Shown here one piece after another: positions 41,979-49,968 of a stretch of 64,000 nt of DNA. Each line of letters opens with the position of its first letter. Position 1 is the first letter of the stretch. This DNA comes from Planotetraspora silvatica (GTDB lineage: Bacteria > Actinomycetota > Actinomycetes > Streptosporangiales > Streptosporangiaceae). A model generated the notes under the pieces. That model was not told the origin of the DNA. It saw only the letters and a list, made by a program, of their open reading frames with translations, and ran no database searches. Location of the stretch: positions 1 through 64,000 of the forward strand of contig NZ_BOOQ01000022.1 of assembly GCF_016863315.1 (NCBI RefSeq). The letters run 5' to 3'. Made by a program: the position numbers and the translations under genes.

Positions 41979-42500
41979 CTAGAGAGGCTGCGACTGCAGC
42001 CCGGAGTCGCGGATCCGACGCAGGAGTGGCAGCTGTTGCCGCCCTCCAGCCAAGGAGCGCAGCCGTTCCAGACTGCGGTTCAGATGCACCTGTTCGTTCC
42101 GCTGCGGGAGCCGCCTGAGTACGGCGGGCACACCGAGGAGCCTGGTCTGCACCGAGCAGCGCAATGCGGTTGCCGCACCGATGGCGCGCAAGTCGTAGCG
42201 GACGGTCCGTTCGTACTTGTCTTGACCGAACGCAGGCCGGTAGCACCGGACGAGTACCTGGTCACTCAGCTCCACGACTTCCCCATGAAAGGTGCCTGGG
42301 CTGCGTGCGCCACCTCCGTAATCCAGCCTGGTGCGGGCGCCGACGACATCGGGCTGCGAATCGATGAGGGTGACTGCGTCCAGGCCGGCTATCCACCTGC
42401 TCATGAGATCGGGCATCACCAGCCAGCGCAGGACGTCCGCGGAAGGGCACTCCACGGTGACCCCTCCGTCAAAGGCGTACTCGCCCCACTCGTATCGCAT
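41979..42500 (-). CDS. SRPBCC-superfamily protein
   Basis: A 173-residue START/Bet-v1-like protein: MRYEWGEYAFDGGVTVECPS, ADVLRWLVMPDLMSRWIAGL, RLDYGGGARSPGTFHGEVVE and YRPAFGQDKYERTVRYDLRA give the strand and helix order of polyketide-cyclase-like lipid binders. The C-terminal helix (VLRRLPQRNEQVHLNRSLER) caps the cavity. TATGGT ends seven bases before the ATG at 42500 with no ribosome-binding site, so it is probably leaderless. The ligand is unknown. Confidence 0.75.
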   Translation of the reverse strand: MRYEWGEYAFDGGVTVECPSADVLRWLVMPDLMSRWIAGLDAVTLIDSQPDVVGARTRLDYGGGARSPGTFHGEVVELSDQVLVRCYRPAFGQDKYERTVRYDLRAIGAATALRCSVQTRLLGVPAVLRRLPQRNEQVHLNRSLERLRSLAGGRQQLPLLRRIRDSGLQSQPL

Positions 42501-42601
42501 CCGGCAACCATAATCAGGCCGCGCTCGGAAAGATCCGGAGAGGCCGCCATTTCCCCCGCTTTCAACCCCGACACGCGCTGGTCGACCGGCTTCGCGAGTA
42601 G

Positions 42602-42811
42602 AGAGTTGTATGCACCGCACGCGTTGAAGCGGCGCTTCGTGCTGTCCCTTGCCATCAGTTCGTGCCGACCGTCCCGCTGGAGGAGGCCTACGCCGACGAG
42701 GTGATCCTCACCAAACACGACGAGACCGGCCAGTCGATCAGCGCCGCTTCCCAGCCGAGCGTCGTCGCCGTGATGCTCGAATGGCTTCAGGCCGAACCCG
42801 GCCAGCGAACG
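42602..42811 (+). pseudogene. Remnant of a protein-isoaspartate-methyltransferase-like gene
   Basis: An open frame encodes ARVEAALRAVPCHQFVPTVP, then LEEAYADEVILTKHDETGQS, ISAASQPSVVAVMLEWLQAE, PGQR. This is the N-terminal quarter of a PCMT-like methyltransferase, including the SQPS substrate-site pattern. The SAM-binding motif that should follow (VLEIGTGTG-like) is absent. The frame then collides with the NACHT gene end at 42843. There is no start codon with a ribosome-binding site. Confidence 0.65.
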
Positions 42812-42842
42812 GTGCCGTCGGACATCGCCAGATCCGCAGATC

Positions 42843-45032
42843 TCAACGGGGGTTGTCGGCTGCAGCTAGGTGGTCGTGCAAGGCGGCGTGGCGAAACTGG
42901 TAGACCGGCCCGACAGCGCGTAGTAGTCCCAGCCGGTGAACGTCGTCAAGGAAGTCCATGATCTGCCAGGGAAGCCGGTGTGCAAAGGCAAGTGTGCTGC
43001 GGGATAGTGCCCAGGCCAGCCATGCGTGATGACTCCCGTTTAGGACATACGCAAGGCCGAGCACGAGGCCTCCCAGAAGTCCGAACACGAGGCCTTCCCC
43101 AAGCGACAACCCGGGTGTGGACATGAGCGCGAATCCAGCCGCCAACGTGAGCCCAACAACGAGACCAGTGATCGCTCGGAGGAAAGTGAGGGTCTTGTCG
43201 GCTCGCCAACTCGAACGGGGCGTGCTGGTTGACGTGAGACTGGGTTGTTCAGACCACTCGATCAGTCCGTCCGTGAACCCGGCGGCGAGGCAGGTTCCGA
43301 ACCCGATCAGGAAAGCAGTTGCGATGCCGACCTGTGGCAAAAACGCGACCCCGAGCACAAGCCCGAGCACAAGCCCGTATGTGAGCGATGATCTCTTAAT
43401 TGATCGGATGAGGATGTTCGTTCGTCCGCTCAGGTGAAGGCTGGCGTAACCAGGGCGATGATCAACCCATGTGCCGGTCGTGATCCCAGACGCAACGCCG
43501 GCCGCTACGCCGAACGCAATCCCAAATCGGAGCCAACCATCGAGCGCCCAATTGAACCAAGTGCCGGGACCGAATTCGAGCCAAAGGTCGAACCTGAACC
43601 CATCCGCAATGCCGAACATGAGACCTCCCGTGAGCCCGGCCGCGAGCCCGAACAACAGCCCGGCCGCGAGTCTGACCCTCAGCCGAAAACAGTTGGCAGT
43701 CCTGGCGATGTGCCACCAGGCGATGTCGCGGGTGGCTTCCGGAGGGAAAGCGCGGGCCAGGTAGGCCAGGTAACGACGGGTGGCGTCCGGGTCGAGCCGA
43801 CGACGAGGTCGGAAGTGGTCGGCGGGGTCGGTGCTGGGCGGCCGGGTGGCGATCAGGGCGGGAATGAGCTCGTCGAGCAGGTGGGCACGCAGTGCGGCGG
43901 CATCACCGCCAAGGAGGCCGGTCAGCGGAGTGGGGTCGGCGCCAGGGGTGAGATAGACGGTGCGGATCAGCCACAGCCCTAAGGGGGTGGCGGCGAGCTG
44001 GGACAGGCCGGGGACGGCACGGGACCGCAGAGCGGCCAGGACCTGCTGCCAGGCGGGCCGTGGGGTGGCGGGCAGGCACGCGGTCAGGTAGTCGGCGGTT
44101 GCCTGCGGGGTGAGGAGCTTGGGGGTGATGACCGCAGCGGCATTCAGAGGCCGACCCGCGGCGGTGATGGCGGTGGCGAACTCGGCGGTGCGGCTGGTGA
44201 GGATGAGTTGGTCGGCGGCGGTCAGCGAGGCGTTGAGCGCTTCGATGACCCGGGCGCGGGCATCATCGGCGATCTCGTCCAGCCCGTCCAGGACGGGCAG
44301 GATGTGGCCGCCCTCGGCGAGCGCGGCCGCGGCGCCCACGCCAAGCTGCGGGGCGGCCAGCGCCGGGTAGTCCTGGGCCAAGCGAACCGTGAGCCAATCC
44401 TGCAGCCGGGGGTGGGCGTCGAGGTCCCAGCCCGAGACCGGCAACAGCACCGGCACCGGCACGATCTCGCCCTCGGCGACGCCGTGCCTGTCCTTCTGGC
44501 GTGTGGCCAACAGGTGCAGGAGGAGTTGCACCGCCAAGGTGGTCTTGCCCATGCCCGCCCCGCCGGTGATGACCAGCCGCCGCCGGATCAGCACGCGGAA
44601 ATCGCGGGCCATGCGGGCGATGTCGTCGCTACGGCCGGCGAAGAGCGGCTCGCCCTCGGCGGCGATCAGGCGCGAGTGACTCATCACGGTCTGGTCGGTG
44701 GTGAGCTGCCATTGCACCGGGATGGGCTCGGGATCGTCCAGCAGGCGGTGCCGGGCTTCAGCATGCCACTGCCGCTCGACCAGGCCGGCCAGCACCTGGG
44801 CGGCGGTCTCCACGTCGGGGTCGGTCGGGACGGCCGCCGCGGTGGAACGCCGGGCCCAGGCCACCACCGCGCCTACTGCGGTGGCCGCGGCCAGCGCCAC
44901 GGCGACGACGTCGGCAAGGTTGACCTCGGCGGCCGGCGTCCACGCCCGCCACACCGCGACCACCAGCGCGCCCACGGCGAGGACGGCTAGCACGGCGAGC
45001 GGGATCCGCCAGCGGACCCTGCCTTTGGTCAC
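42843..45032 (-). CDS. NACHT-domain NTPase with multi-span C-terminus (first copy)
   Basis: A 729-residue STAND ATPase. Two N-terminal membrane spans (about residues 10-30 and 40-60), Walker A GGAGMGKTT (157-165), Walker B ILPVLDGLDEI (about 243) and TSRTAEF as sensor 1 define the NACHT module. The winged-helix region is DYLTACLP, LAATPLGLWLIRTVYL. Residues 445-690 are glycine-rich membrane spans (GLLFGLAAGLTGGLMFG, LTYGLVLGLVLGVA). The closing motif is GPVYQFRHAALHDHLA. The gene at 49969 is a paralogue. NACHT proteins are known in defence and signalling; the role here is unproven. Confidence 0.88.
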   Translation of the reverse strand: MTKGRVRWRIPLAVLAVLAVGALVVAVWRAWTPAAEVNLADVVAVALAAATAVGAVVAWARRSTAAAVPTDPDVETAAQVLAGLVERQWHAEARHRLLDDPEPIPVQWQLTTDQTVMSHSRLIAAEGEPLFAGRSDDIARMARDFRVLIRRRLVITGGAGMGKTTLAVQLLLHLLATRQKDRHGVAEGEIVPVPVLLPVSGWDLDAHPRLQDWLTVRLAQDYPALAAPQLGVGAAAALAEGGHILPVLDGLDEIADDARARVIEALNASLTAADQLILTSRTAEFATAITAAGRPLNAAAVITPKLLTPQATADYLTACLPATPRPAWQQVLAALRSRAVPGLSQLAATPLGLWLIRTVYLTPGADPTPLTGLLGGDAAALRAHLLDELIPALIATRPPSTDPADHFRPRRRLDPDATRRYLAYLARAFPPEATRDIAWWHIARTANCFRLRVRLAAGLLFGLAAGLTGGLMFGIADGFRFDLWLEFGPGTWFNWALDGWLRFGIAFGVAAGVASGITTGTWVDHRPGYASLHLSGRTNILIRSIKRSSLTYGLVLGLVLGVAFLPQVGIATAFLIGFGTCLAAGFTDGLIEWSEQPSLTSTSTPRSSWRADKTLTFLRAITGLVVGLTLAAGFALMSTPGLSLGEGLVFGLLGGLVLGLAYVLNGSHHAWLAWALSRSTLAFAHRLPWQIMDFLDDVHRLGLLRAVGPVYQFRHAALHDHLAAADNPR

Positions 45033-45479
45033 GTCGATATCGTCATCGCTGGCACGTTCTCAGGCAGCGGTTGCGCACTAATCGTGACCATATTGGTGGT
45101 CATCGAAACGCGAGGCAGGCGGGCCGAGCTGAGACGATTCAGCATGATGTGGCGGCAGGTCGGGTTCCGGGTCTGCACGCGAGATGATCTACGTCTTGAT
45201 CCGGTCGGCGACCACTTACAGCACTGGCTGTGCACTGGGACGCCGAGCGCGAACGGCCTGGTTGGCGCCCCGTCCAACGACGCCTCCGCCTCCTCGAAGT
45301 TGCTGCCGAACGAGCACCTCGACAACAGCCTGTCTCGAGCCCGGGGATCTGCCCTCGCGCATCATCGGCGGAACCGACGCCGTGCAGCCCCGTGTCGATG
45401 CGCTGCCCGCCGTACGGGCACCGAACCTCTACAAACCCACCCCGGGAATCTGCACATCGGTTTCGTAGGTTCGGGGGCC
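45033..45479. other. 447-bp region without a recognised gene
   Basis: It lies between the divergent NACHT and ferritin-like genes. Several frames stay open but none shows a motif or consistent codon bias. A weak -10-like TAGGTT lies just before the GGGGG of the ferritin-like gene. The region could hold regulatory DNA or decayed coding sequence; I see no hairpin or repeat. Confidence 0.5.
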
Positions 45480-46193
45480 ATGACGGTCGAAACCGGCGAG
45501 TTCACCAACTGGCTGCGCGACTTCGAGGGTGCGGCCCTTCTCCGGCGGACGTGGGGCGACCCCGACTGGGGCCAGGGGGCGCAGCTGTCGCCTCCCCTGG
45601 TGCGGAGCCTCCAGCGCTTCCAGGTGGGGGAGGATGGCGACGGCGGCGGTCTCATGGGTAAGGCCGACCTGGCGGCGGACCCCGTGTACGCGGACGCGGT
45701 CCGCCTGTTCGTGGCGGAGGAGCGTGAGCACGCCCGCCTGCTGGGCCGCCTGCTCGTGGCGGCGGGCGCGGCAACGATCGCGGGCCACTGGACCGACGCC
45801 GTCTTCGTCCGGCTGCGGCGGCTCCTCGGCCTGCGCACGGAGTTGATGGTCCTGATGCTCGCCGAGGTGGTCGCGCTCGGCTACTACCGGGCTGTGCACG
45901 ACGGCGTCCGCGACCCCCTCTCCACGGAGGTGGCGGGCCGGATCCTCGCGGACGAGCTCCGCCACGTGCCGTTCCACTGCGACCGGCTGCGGCGGTCCTT
46001 CCAGGAGTTCTCCCGCTTGTCGCGGGCGGCCGCCTCCGTCCTGTGGTGGCTGTCGCTGGCCGGCGTGGTGACCGTGGTCGTGCTCGACCACGGTCACGCC
46101 CTGCGCGCGGTCGGGGTTTCCCGTACCGCCTTCGCCTGCGAGGTCGTGGCTGGCTTCCATGCCGTCGTAACGAACGTGATGTCGCCGCTCTGA
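45480..46193 (+). CDS. Ferritin-like diiron protein
   Basis: A 237-residue helical protein with two di-iron ExxH motifs, EEREHARLLGRLL and DELRHVPFHCDRL, the pattern of ferritin-like/rubrerythrin-type carboxylate-bridged iron sites. The opening TGEFTNWLRDFEG and the helix AEVVALGYYRAVHDG are compatible with the ferritin-like superfamily. A hydrophobic C-terminal segment (about residues 180-200, VLWWLSLAGVVTVVVL) could be a membrane anchor. GGGGG lies before the ATG at 45480. It may be an oxidase or oxygenase rather than an iron store. Confidence 0.78.
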   Translation: MTVETGEFTNWLRDFEGAALLRRTWGDPDWGQGAQLSPPLVRSLQRFQVGEDGDGGGLMGKADLAADPVYADAVRLFVAEEREHARLLGRLLVAAGAATIAGHWTDAVFVRLRRLLGLRTELMVLMLAEVVALGYYRAVHDGVRDPLSTEVAGRILADELRHVPFHCDRLRRSFQEFSRLSRAAASVLWWLSLAGVVTVVVLDHGHALRAVGVSRTAFACEVVAGFHAVVTNVMSPL

Positions 46194-46261
46194 TGAACGG
46201 CGCCGTGATGAACGGCGCCGTCCCACCTCCGCGTCGAAGGCCGTCCCACCTCCGTCTCGAA
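46191..46261. repeat. Short tandem duplications after the ferritin-like gene
   Basis: A 15-bp unit (gatgaacggcgccgt) is repeated twice from 46192. It is followed by a near-duplicate of about 20 bp beginning cgtcccacctccg at 46221 and 46242. These fill much of the gap to the WrbA stop at 46355. Confidence 0.7.
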
Positions 46262-46354
46262 GAAGGAACGGTCGCCGTCAAGCCTGATCTGGACCGTCTC
46301 CCCCTCGCCCTCCCCGCAGGCGAAACTCCTGGGCCCCCGAACCGGGGCCTCGCA

Positions 46355-46987
46355 TCACACGAACCGGGCCTCGCGTCCGCGCTTGAACGTGGCCGCGGTC
46401 TCGACGACGCGGCGGGTCTGGAACTCCATCGCGGCCAGCTCGATTTCGCCGGGCGGAACCTCGGCGTTGTTGGACGTGTGGCTGGTGCCGTACGGGTTGC
46501 CCATCTGGAACTGGATCGGGTCGGCGTAACCGGGCGGGACGATGATCGATCCCCAGTGGTAGAAGGTGTTGTTCAGCGCGACGATCGTCGTCTCCTGCCC
46601 ACCGTGCCGGGTGCCGCTGGAAGTGAACGACGAGCCGATCTTGTCGATCAGCTTGCCCTGCGCCCACAGGCTGCCGGCGGTGTCGATGAACTGCTTGAGC
46701 TGCGCCGCCGGCAGTCCATAGCGGGTGGGCGTGCCGAACATGATCGCATCGGCCCACACCAGGTCGTCCAGGGACGCCTCCACGATGTGCTGCGTGGCGG
46801 CGGCGTGGTCGCTCCATCCCTGGTTGGAGGCGATGGCTTCGGCGGGGGCCAACTCGCGCACCTTGCGCAGCCGCACCTCCGCGCCCGCCTTCTCCGCGGC
46901 GGTCGCGGCGGCCTTGGCGAGCTCGAAGACCGTTCCCGTCGACGAGTAATAGATGACGGATACCCGGACGGCCTCTTGCAGGGACAT
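46355..46987 (-). CDS. wrbA: NAD(P)H:quinone oxidoreductase, WrbA type
   Basis: A 210-residue flavodoxin-like quinone reductase. The FMN phosphate loop is YYSSTGTVFELA, and the WrbA-specific regions are MFGTPTRYGLPAAQLKQFID, SFTSSGTRHGGQETTI, YHWGSIIVPPGYADP and the conserved GTSHTSNN. It reduces quinones by two electrons, protecting from redox cycling. GAGAGAGATC precedes the ATG at 46987. It is flanked by a ferritin-like gene and the LAL regulator, which suggests oxidative-stress functions by association only. Confidence 0.92.
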   Translation of the reverse strand: MSLQEAVRVSVIYYSSTGTVFELAKAAATAAEKAGAEVRLRKVRELAPAEAIASNQGWSDHAAATQHIVEASLDDLVWADAIMFGTPTRYGLPAAQLKQFIDTAGSLWAQGKLIDKIGSSFTSSGTRHGGQETTIVALNNTFYHWGSIIVPPGYADPIQFQMGNPYGTSHTSNNAEVPPGEIELAAMEFQTRRVVETAATFKRGREARFV

Positions 46988-47134
46988 AGATGATCTCTCT
47001 CTCATTTTCCGGTATGAAGCAAAATGAGAACTTAGGCCGGGGCCATCGGAGCGCACATCGGTCGCCGCATAGGCCATCGCATAGGCCATCGCGTCAGGCA
47101 GGGCGCCGCCAAGCCCGTACGGCAGGCGGGCCGG

Positions 47135-49837
47135 TCATTCGCTCAGCGTCTCGGCGAGTTCCCTGAGCTCGGTGCGGGAGGTGATGCCCAGCTTGAGGAA
47201 GACGCTGGACAGATGATGGCCGACCGTCCGGGGGCTGATGAACAGGGAGGCGGCGATCTCCTTGTTGGTCCGCCCCTGCGCGGCGAGTCCGGCGATCCGT
47301 GTCTCCTGCGGCGTCAACTCGGTGGGACCGGTGGCCTGCTCCGCCTGAATGCCCGCCTCACCGGCCAGTTCGAGCTCCGTCGTCGCCCGGGCCAGCCAGT
47401 CATGCGCCCCCAGCCGGGCGAAGGTCTCCCTGGCGGCGCGCAGATGTCCTCTGGCCTGAGCCCTGCGGCGGGCTCTGCGCAACCACTCGCCGTAGAGAAG
47501 CTCGGTCCTGGCGTGGTCGAACGGGCGGTCGGCCTCGGCGTATCCGGCCAGCGCCAGCGGGTAAAGGTCCTCCGCCTCCGCGCGTTCGGCCGTCAGGGCC
47601 CGGCAGCGGAAGGCCGCGCCCTTCGCCCAGGCGGCCCCGCTCCGGTCCGCCCACTCCTCGATGAGCCGCACCCACTCCGAGGCGCCGTCCGGCCGTCCCG
47701 CGCGGACCGCGGCCTCGACCGCGTCCGCCGCCGCCAGCACCGCGAAGGTCGAATGCGCCGCCTGGCCGCCCGGCGTGATCAATCTGTCCAGCAGGTCCGA
47801 GGCGTCCTCGGCGCGCCCCGCACCGAGCGCCGCCACCCCCTGATGCCAGTACGACGCGCCCATCAGCGCCCGAGACGACCAGTTGGACCGGTGCCGTCGC
47901 ACCTCCTGGACCATCTCGTCCGCGGCGGTCTCCCCCTCGGTGGCGGCTCGCAGCCACCCCATCACGTTCAGGCATTGGGCGATGACACTGCATGCCCCCA
48001 TGTCTTCAGCGAGCCGGAGTCCTTCGCTCACGTTGATCCGTGCTTCCGGCCAGTGACCGGCCATCATGTCGACCAGGCCGACCTGCGACAGCAGGAGGGC
48101 CAGCCCGGACAGCACCCCTGTCTCCTTCAACCGGTCGGCGGCTCCCTGGTAGCAGGCCCGCGCCTGCTCCTCCAGGCCCCAGGCGAGGGCGATGGGAGCG
48201 GGAACCATCAGCCATATGAGCAGGTCCAGGTCGTTTCCCGGCGTGATCTCCGGCATCGCCTGGCGGTCGGGCAGCGCCTCCTCGAACCACCAATGGCGAA
48301 ACCCCGTGACCAGCAGATCGATCCGCTCATCCCCCGTCGCGGGCAATCCGTCCAGGACCCCCAGTGCCCGAGCCCAGTGTTCAGGTGAGTCGATGTTCCA
48401 CGCGGCCCGCAGCGCGAGGCACGCGAGCTGTACCGCCAGCCGGGGATCCTCGACGATGAGCGCCTCGGCCAGCAGCAGCCGATGGGCGCGCGCCTGCTCA
48501 CCGTGGACGAACTCGAGCAGGCCCCGCAACCCTCCGCTGAGCGTCGTGACGACAGCCTCGGGGGCCCGGCTCCGCGCCTGCGCCAGCAGTTCGCGCGCGC
48601 GTTCCGGCTCCCCCGACTCCCAGGCGGCGCGTGCGGCCACGGCGTACCTGCCACCCGCCTGCACCGCATCGGGTGTCAGCTCGGCCGAACGCCGCAGCGC
48701 CCTGGAGGCCGCCGCGCATCCGCCTCGGGCCAAGGCCCGCTGCGCCGAATGGTGCAGCAGGTCGGCGACCTCCGCGTCCGATTCGAGCGTCGCTTCGGCG
48801 AGATGCCAGGCCCGGCGGTCCGTGTCGTCCTGGCCCCCGAGTGCTGCGGCCAGGGCACGATGGACGGCCTGCCGTTCGGGAAGGAGCGCCGCCTCGTAGA
48901 TCACGCTGCGGATCAGGGGGTGCCGCAAACTCACCCGCGTCCCCGTCAGGTCGAGGAACCGGCCCACGACGGCCTGGTCCCACGTCTCGGCGCCGATCCC
49001 GAGCGCGGTGGCCGCGGTGTTCACCGTCCCGAGGTCGCCGCGGTCCTCCGCTGCGACCAGGAGGAGCAGGGTCCTCGCCGCCCGGGGAAGGGACGCGACC
49101 GTGGCCAGGAACGCCTGGCGCAGCCGCGGCCCCGGGGACAGCGTGTCCCCCTCGGCGGGGTCCACGTCGGCCATTCCGGAGAACTCATGCAGCGCCAGGG
49201 GATTGCCGTGGGCGGAACGCAGGACCGCCTTGGCGGCCGGCTCGGTGAGCTCGGCATGCTCGGCCCGCAGGTATTCATGTGCGGCGGCCTCGTCCAGCGG
49301 CTCGACATGAAGTCCCTGGACGCCACTCCATCTGCCGTCGGCCGGATCACCCTGGTGGGCCGCCACCAGGGTGATCGGCTCAGTGCGCAGCCTCCGGGCG
49401 ACGAAGGCCAGACAGCTCGCCGACTCCGTGTCGATCCACTGGGCGTCGTCCACCAGGATCAGCACCGGCCGCCGGCGCGCCAGTTCCGAGAGCAGAGTCA
49501 GCGTGGCCGCGCCGAGCAGAAGGCTGTCGGTCCTGCCCTCGCCCAGGCCGAAGGCGGCACGCAGCGCGGCCGCCTGGGGGGCGGGGAGCGCGTCCACGCG
49601 ATCAAGCACGGGCCAGAGCAGCTCGTGCAGCGCGGCGAAGGCCATGGCGGATTCCGACCGCGTCCCCCTGCTCCTGAGAACGGCAAGGCCTTCGGCCCGG
49701 CCCTCGATGTAGCGAAGCAACGCCGTCTTGCCGATGCCCGGATCGCCCCAGAGCACGCACGCGTCGCCCCGCCCCCGCAGAGCCGCGTCGATAAGCCGGT
49801 CGAGCTCCGCCGTCTCCCGGTCTCTCCCGTACAGCAC
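47135..49837 (-). CDS. LAL-type LuxR regulator (large ATP-binding STAND regulator)
   Basis: A 900-residue protein. The N-terminal AAA/STAND ATPase opens with VLYGRDRETAELDRLIDAAL and carries Walker A GDPGIGKTAL and Walker B LILVDDAQW. A long middle helical repeat region (TPR-like, about 300-820) follows. The C-terminal LuxR helix-turn-helix is LTPQETRIAGLAAQGRTNKE, IAASLFISPRTVGHHLSSVF. Such regulators activate pathway genes in response to unknown ligands. The GTG at 49837 has TAACCT six bases upstream and looks leaderless; an ATG at 49891 is possible. Its target may be wrbA just downstream. Confidence 0.9.
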   Translation of the reverse strand: MLYGRDRETAELDRLIDAALRGRGDACVLWGDPGIGKTALLRYIEGRAEGLAVLRSRGTRSESAMAFAALHELLWPVLDRVDALPAPQAAALRAAFGLGEGRTDSLLLGAATLTLLSELARRRPVLILVDDAQWIDTESASCLAFVARRLRTEPITLVAAHQGDPADGRWSGVQGLHVEPLDEAAAHEYLRAEHAELTEPAAKAVLRSAHGNPLALHEFSGMADVDPAEGDTLSPGPRLRQAFLATVASLPRAARTLLLLVAAEDRGDLGTVNTAATALGIGAETWDQAVVGRFLDLTGTRVSLRHPLIRSVIYEAALLPERQAVHRALAAALGGQDDTDRRAWHLAEATLESDAEVADLLHHSAQRALARGGCAAASRALRRSAELTPDAVQAGGRYAVAARAAWESGEPERARELLAQARSRAPEAVVTTLSGGLRGLLEFVHGEQARAHRLLLAEALIVEDPRLAVQLACLALRAAWNIDSPEHWARALGVLDGLPATGDERIDLLVTGFRHWWFEEALPDRQAMPEITPGNDLDLLIWLMVPAPIALAWGLEEQARACYQGAADRLKETGVLSGLALLLSQVGLVDMMAGHWPEARINVSEGLRLAEDMGACSVIAQCLNVMGWLRAATEGETAADEMVQEVRRHRSNWSSRALMGASYWHQGVAALGAGRAEDASDLLDRLITPGGQAAHSTFAVLAAADAVEAAVRAGRPDGASEWVRLIEEWADRSGAAWAKGAAFRCRALTAERAEAEDLYPLALAGYAEADRPFDHARTELLYGEWLRRARRRAQARGHLRAARETFARLGAHDWLARATTELELAGEAGIQAEQATGPTELTPQETRIAGLAAQGRTNKEIAASLFISPRTVGHHLSSVFLKLGITSRTELRELAETLSE

Positions 49838-49968
49838 GGTTGAGGTTACCCTGCGCTCGCCATATCCCACGTTTGAGCAGATCAGGCCCATAATCCGACA
49901 GCATTGACCGCGCTGTCCTAATGCGGCCAATTTCCGCAGTGAATCTTCAACGCTGTCACCATGGGGGA

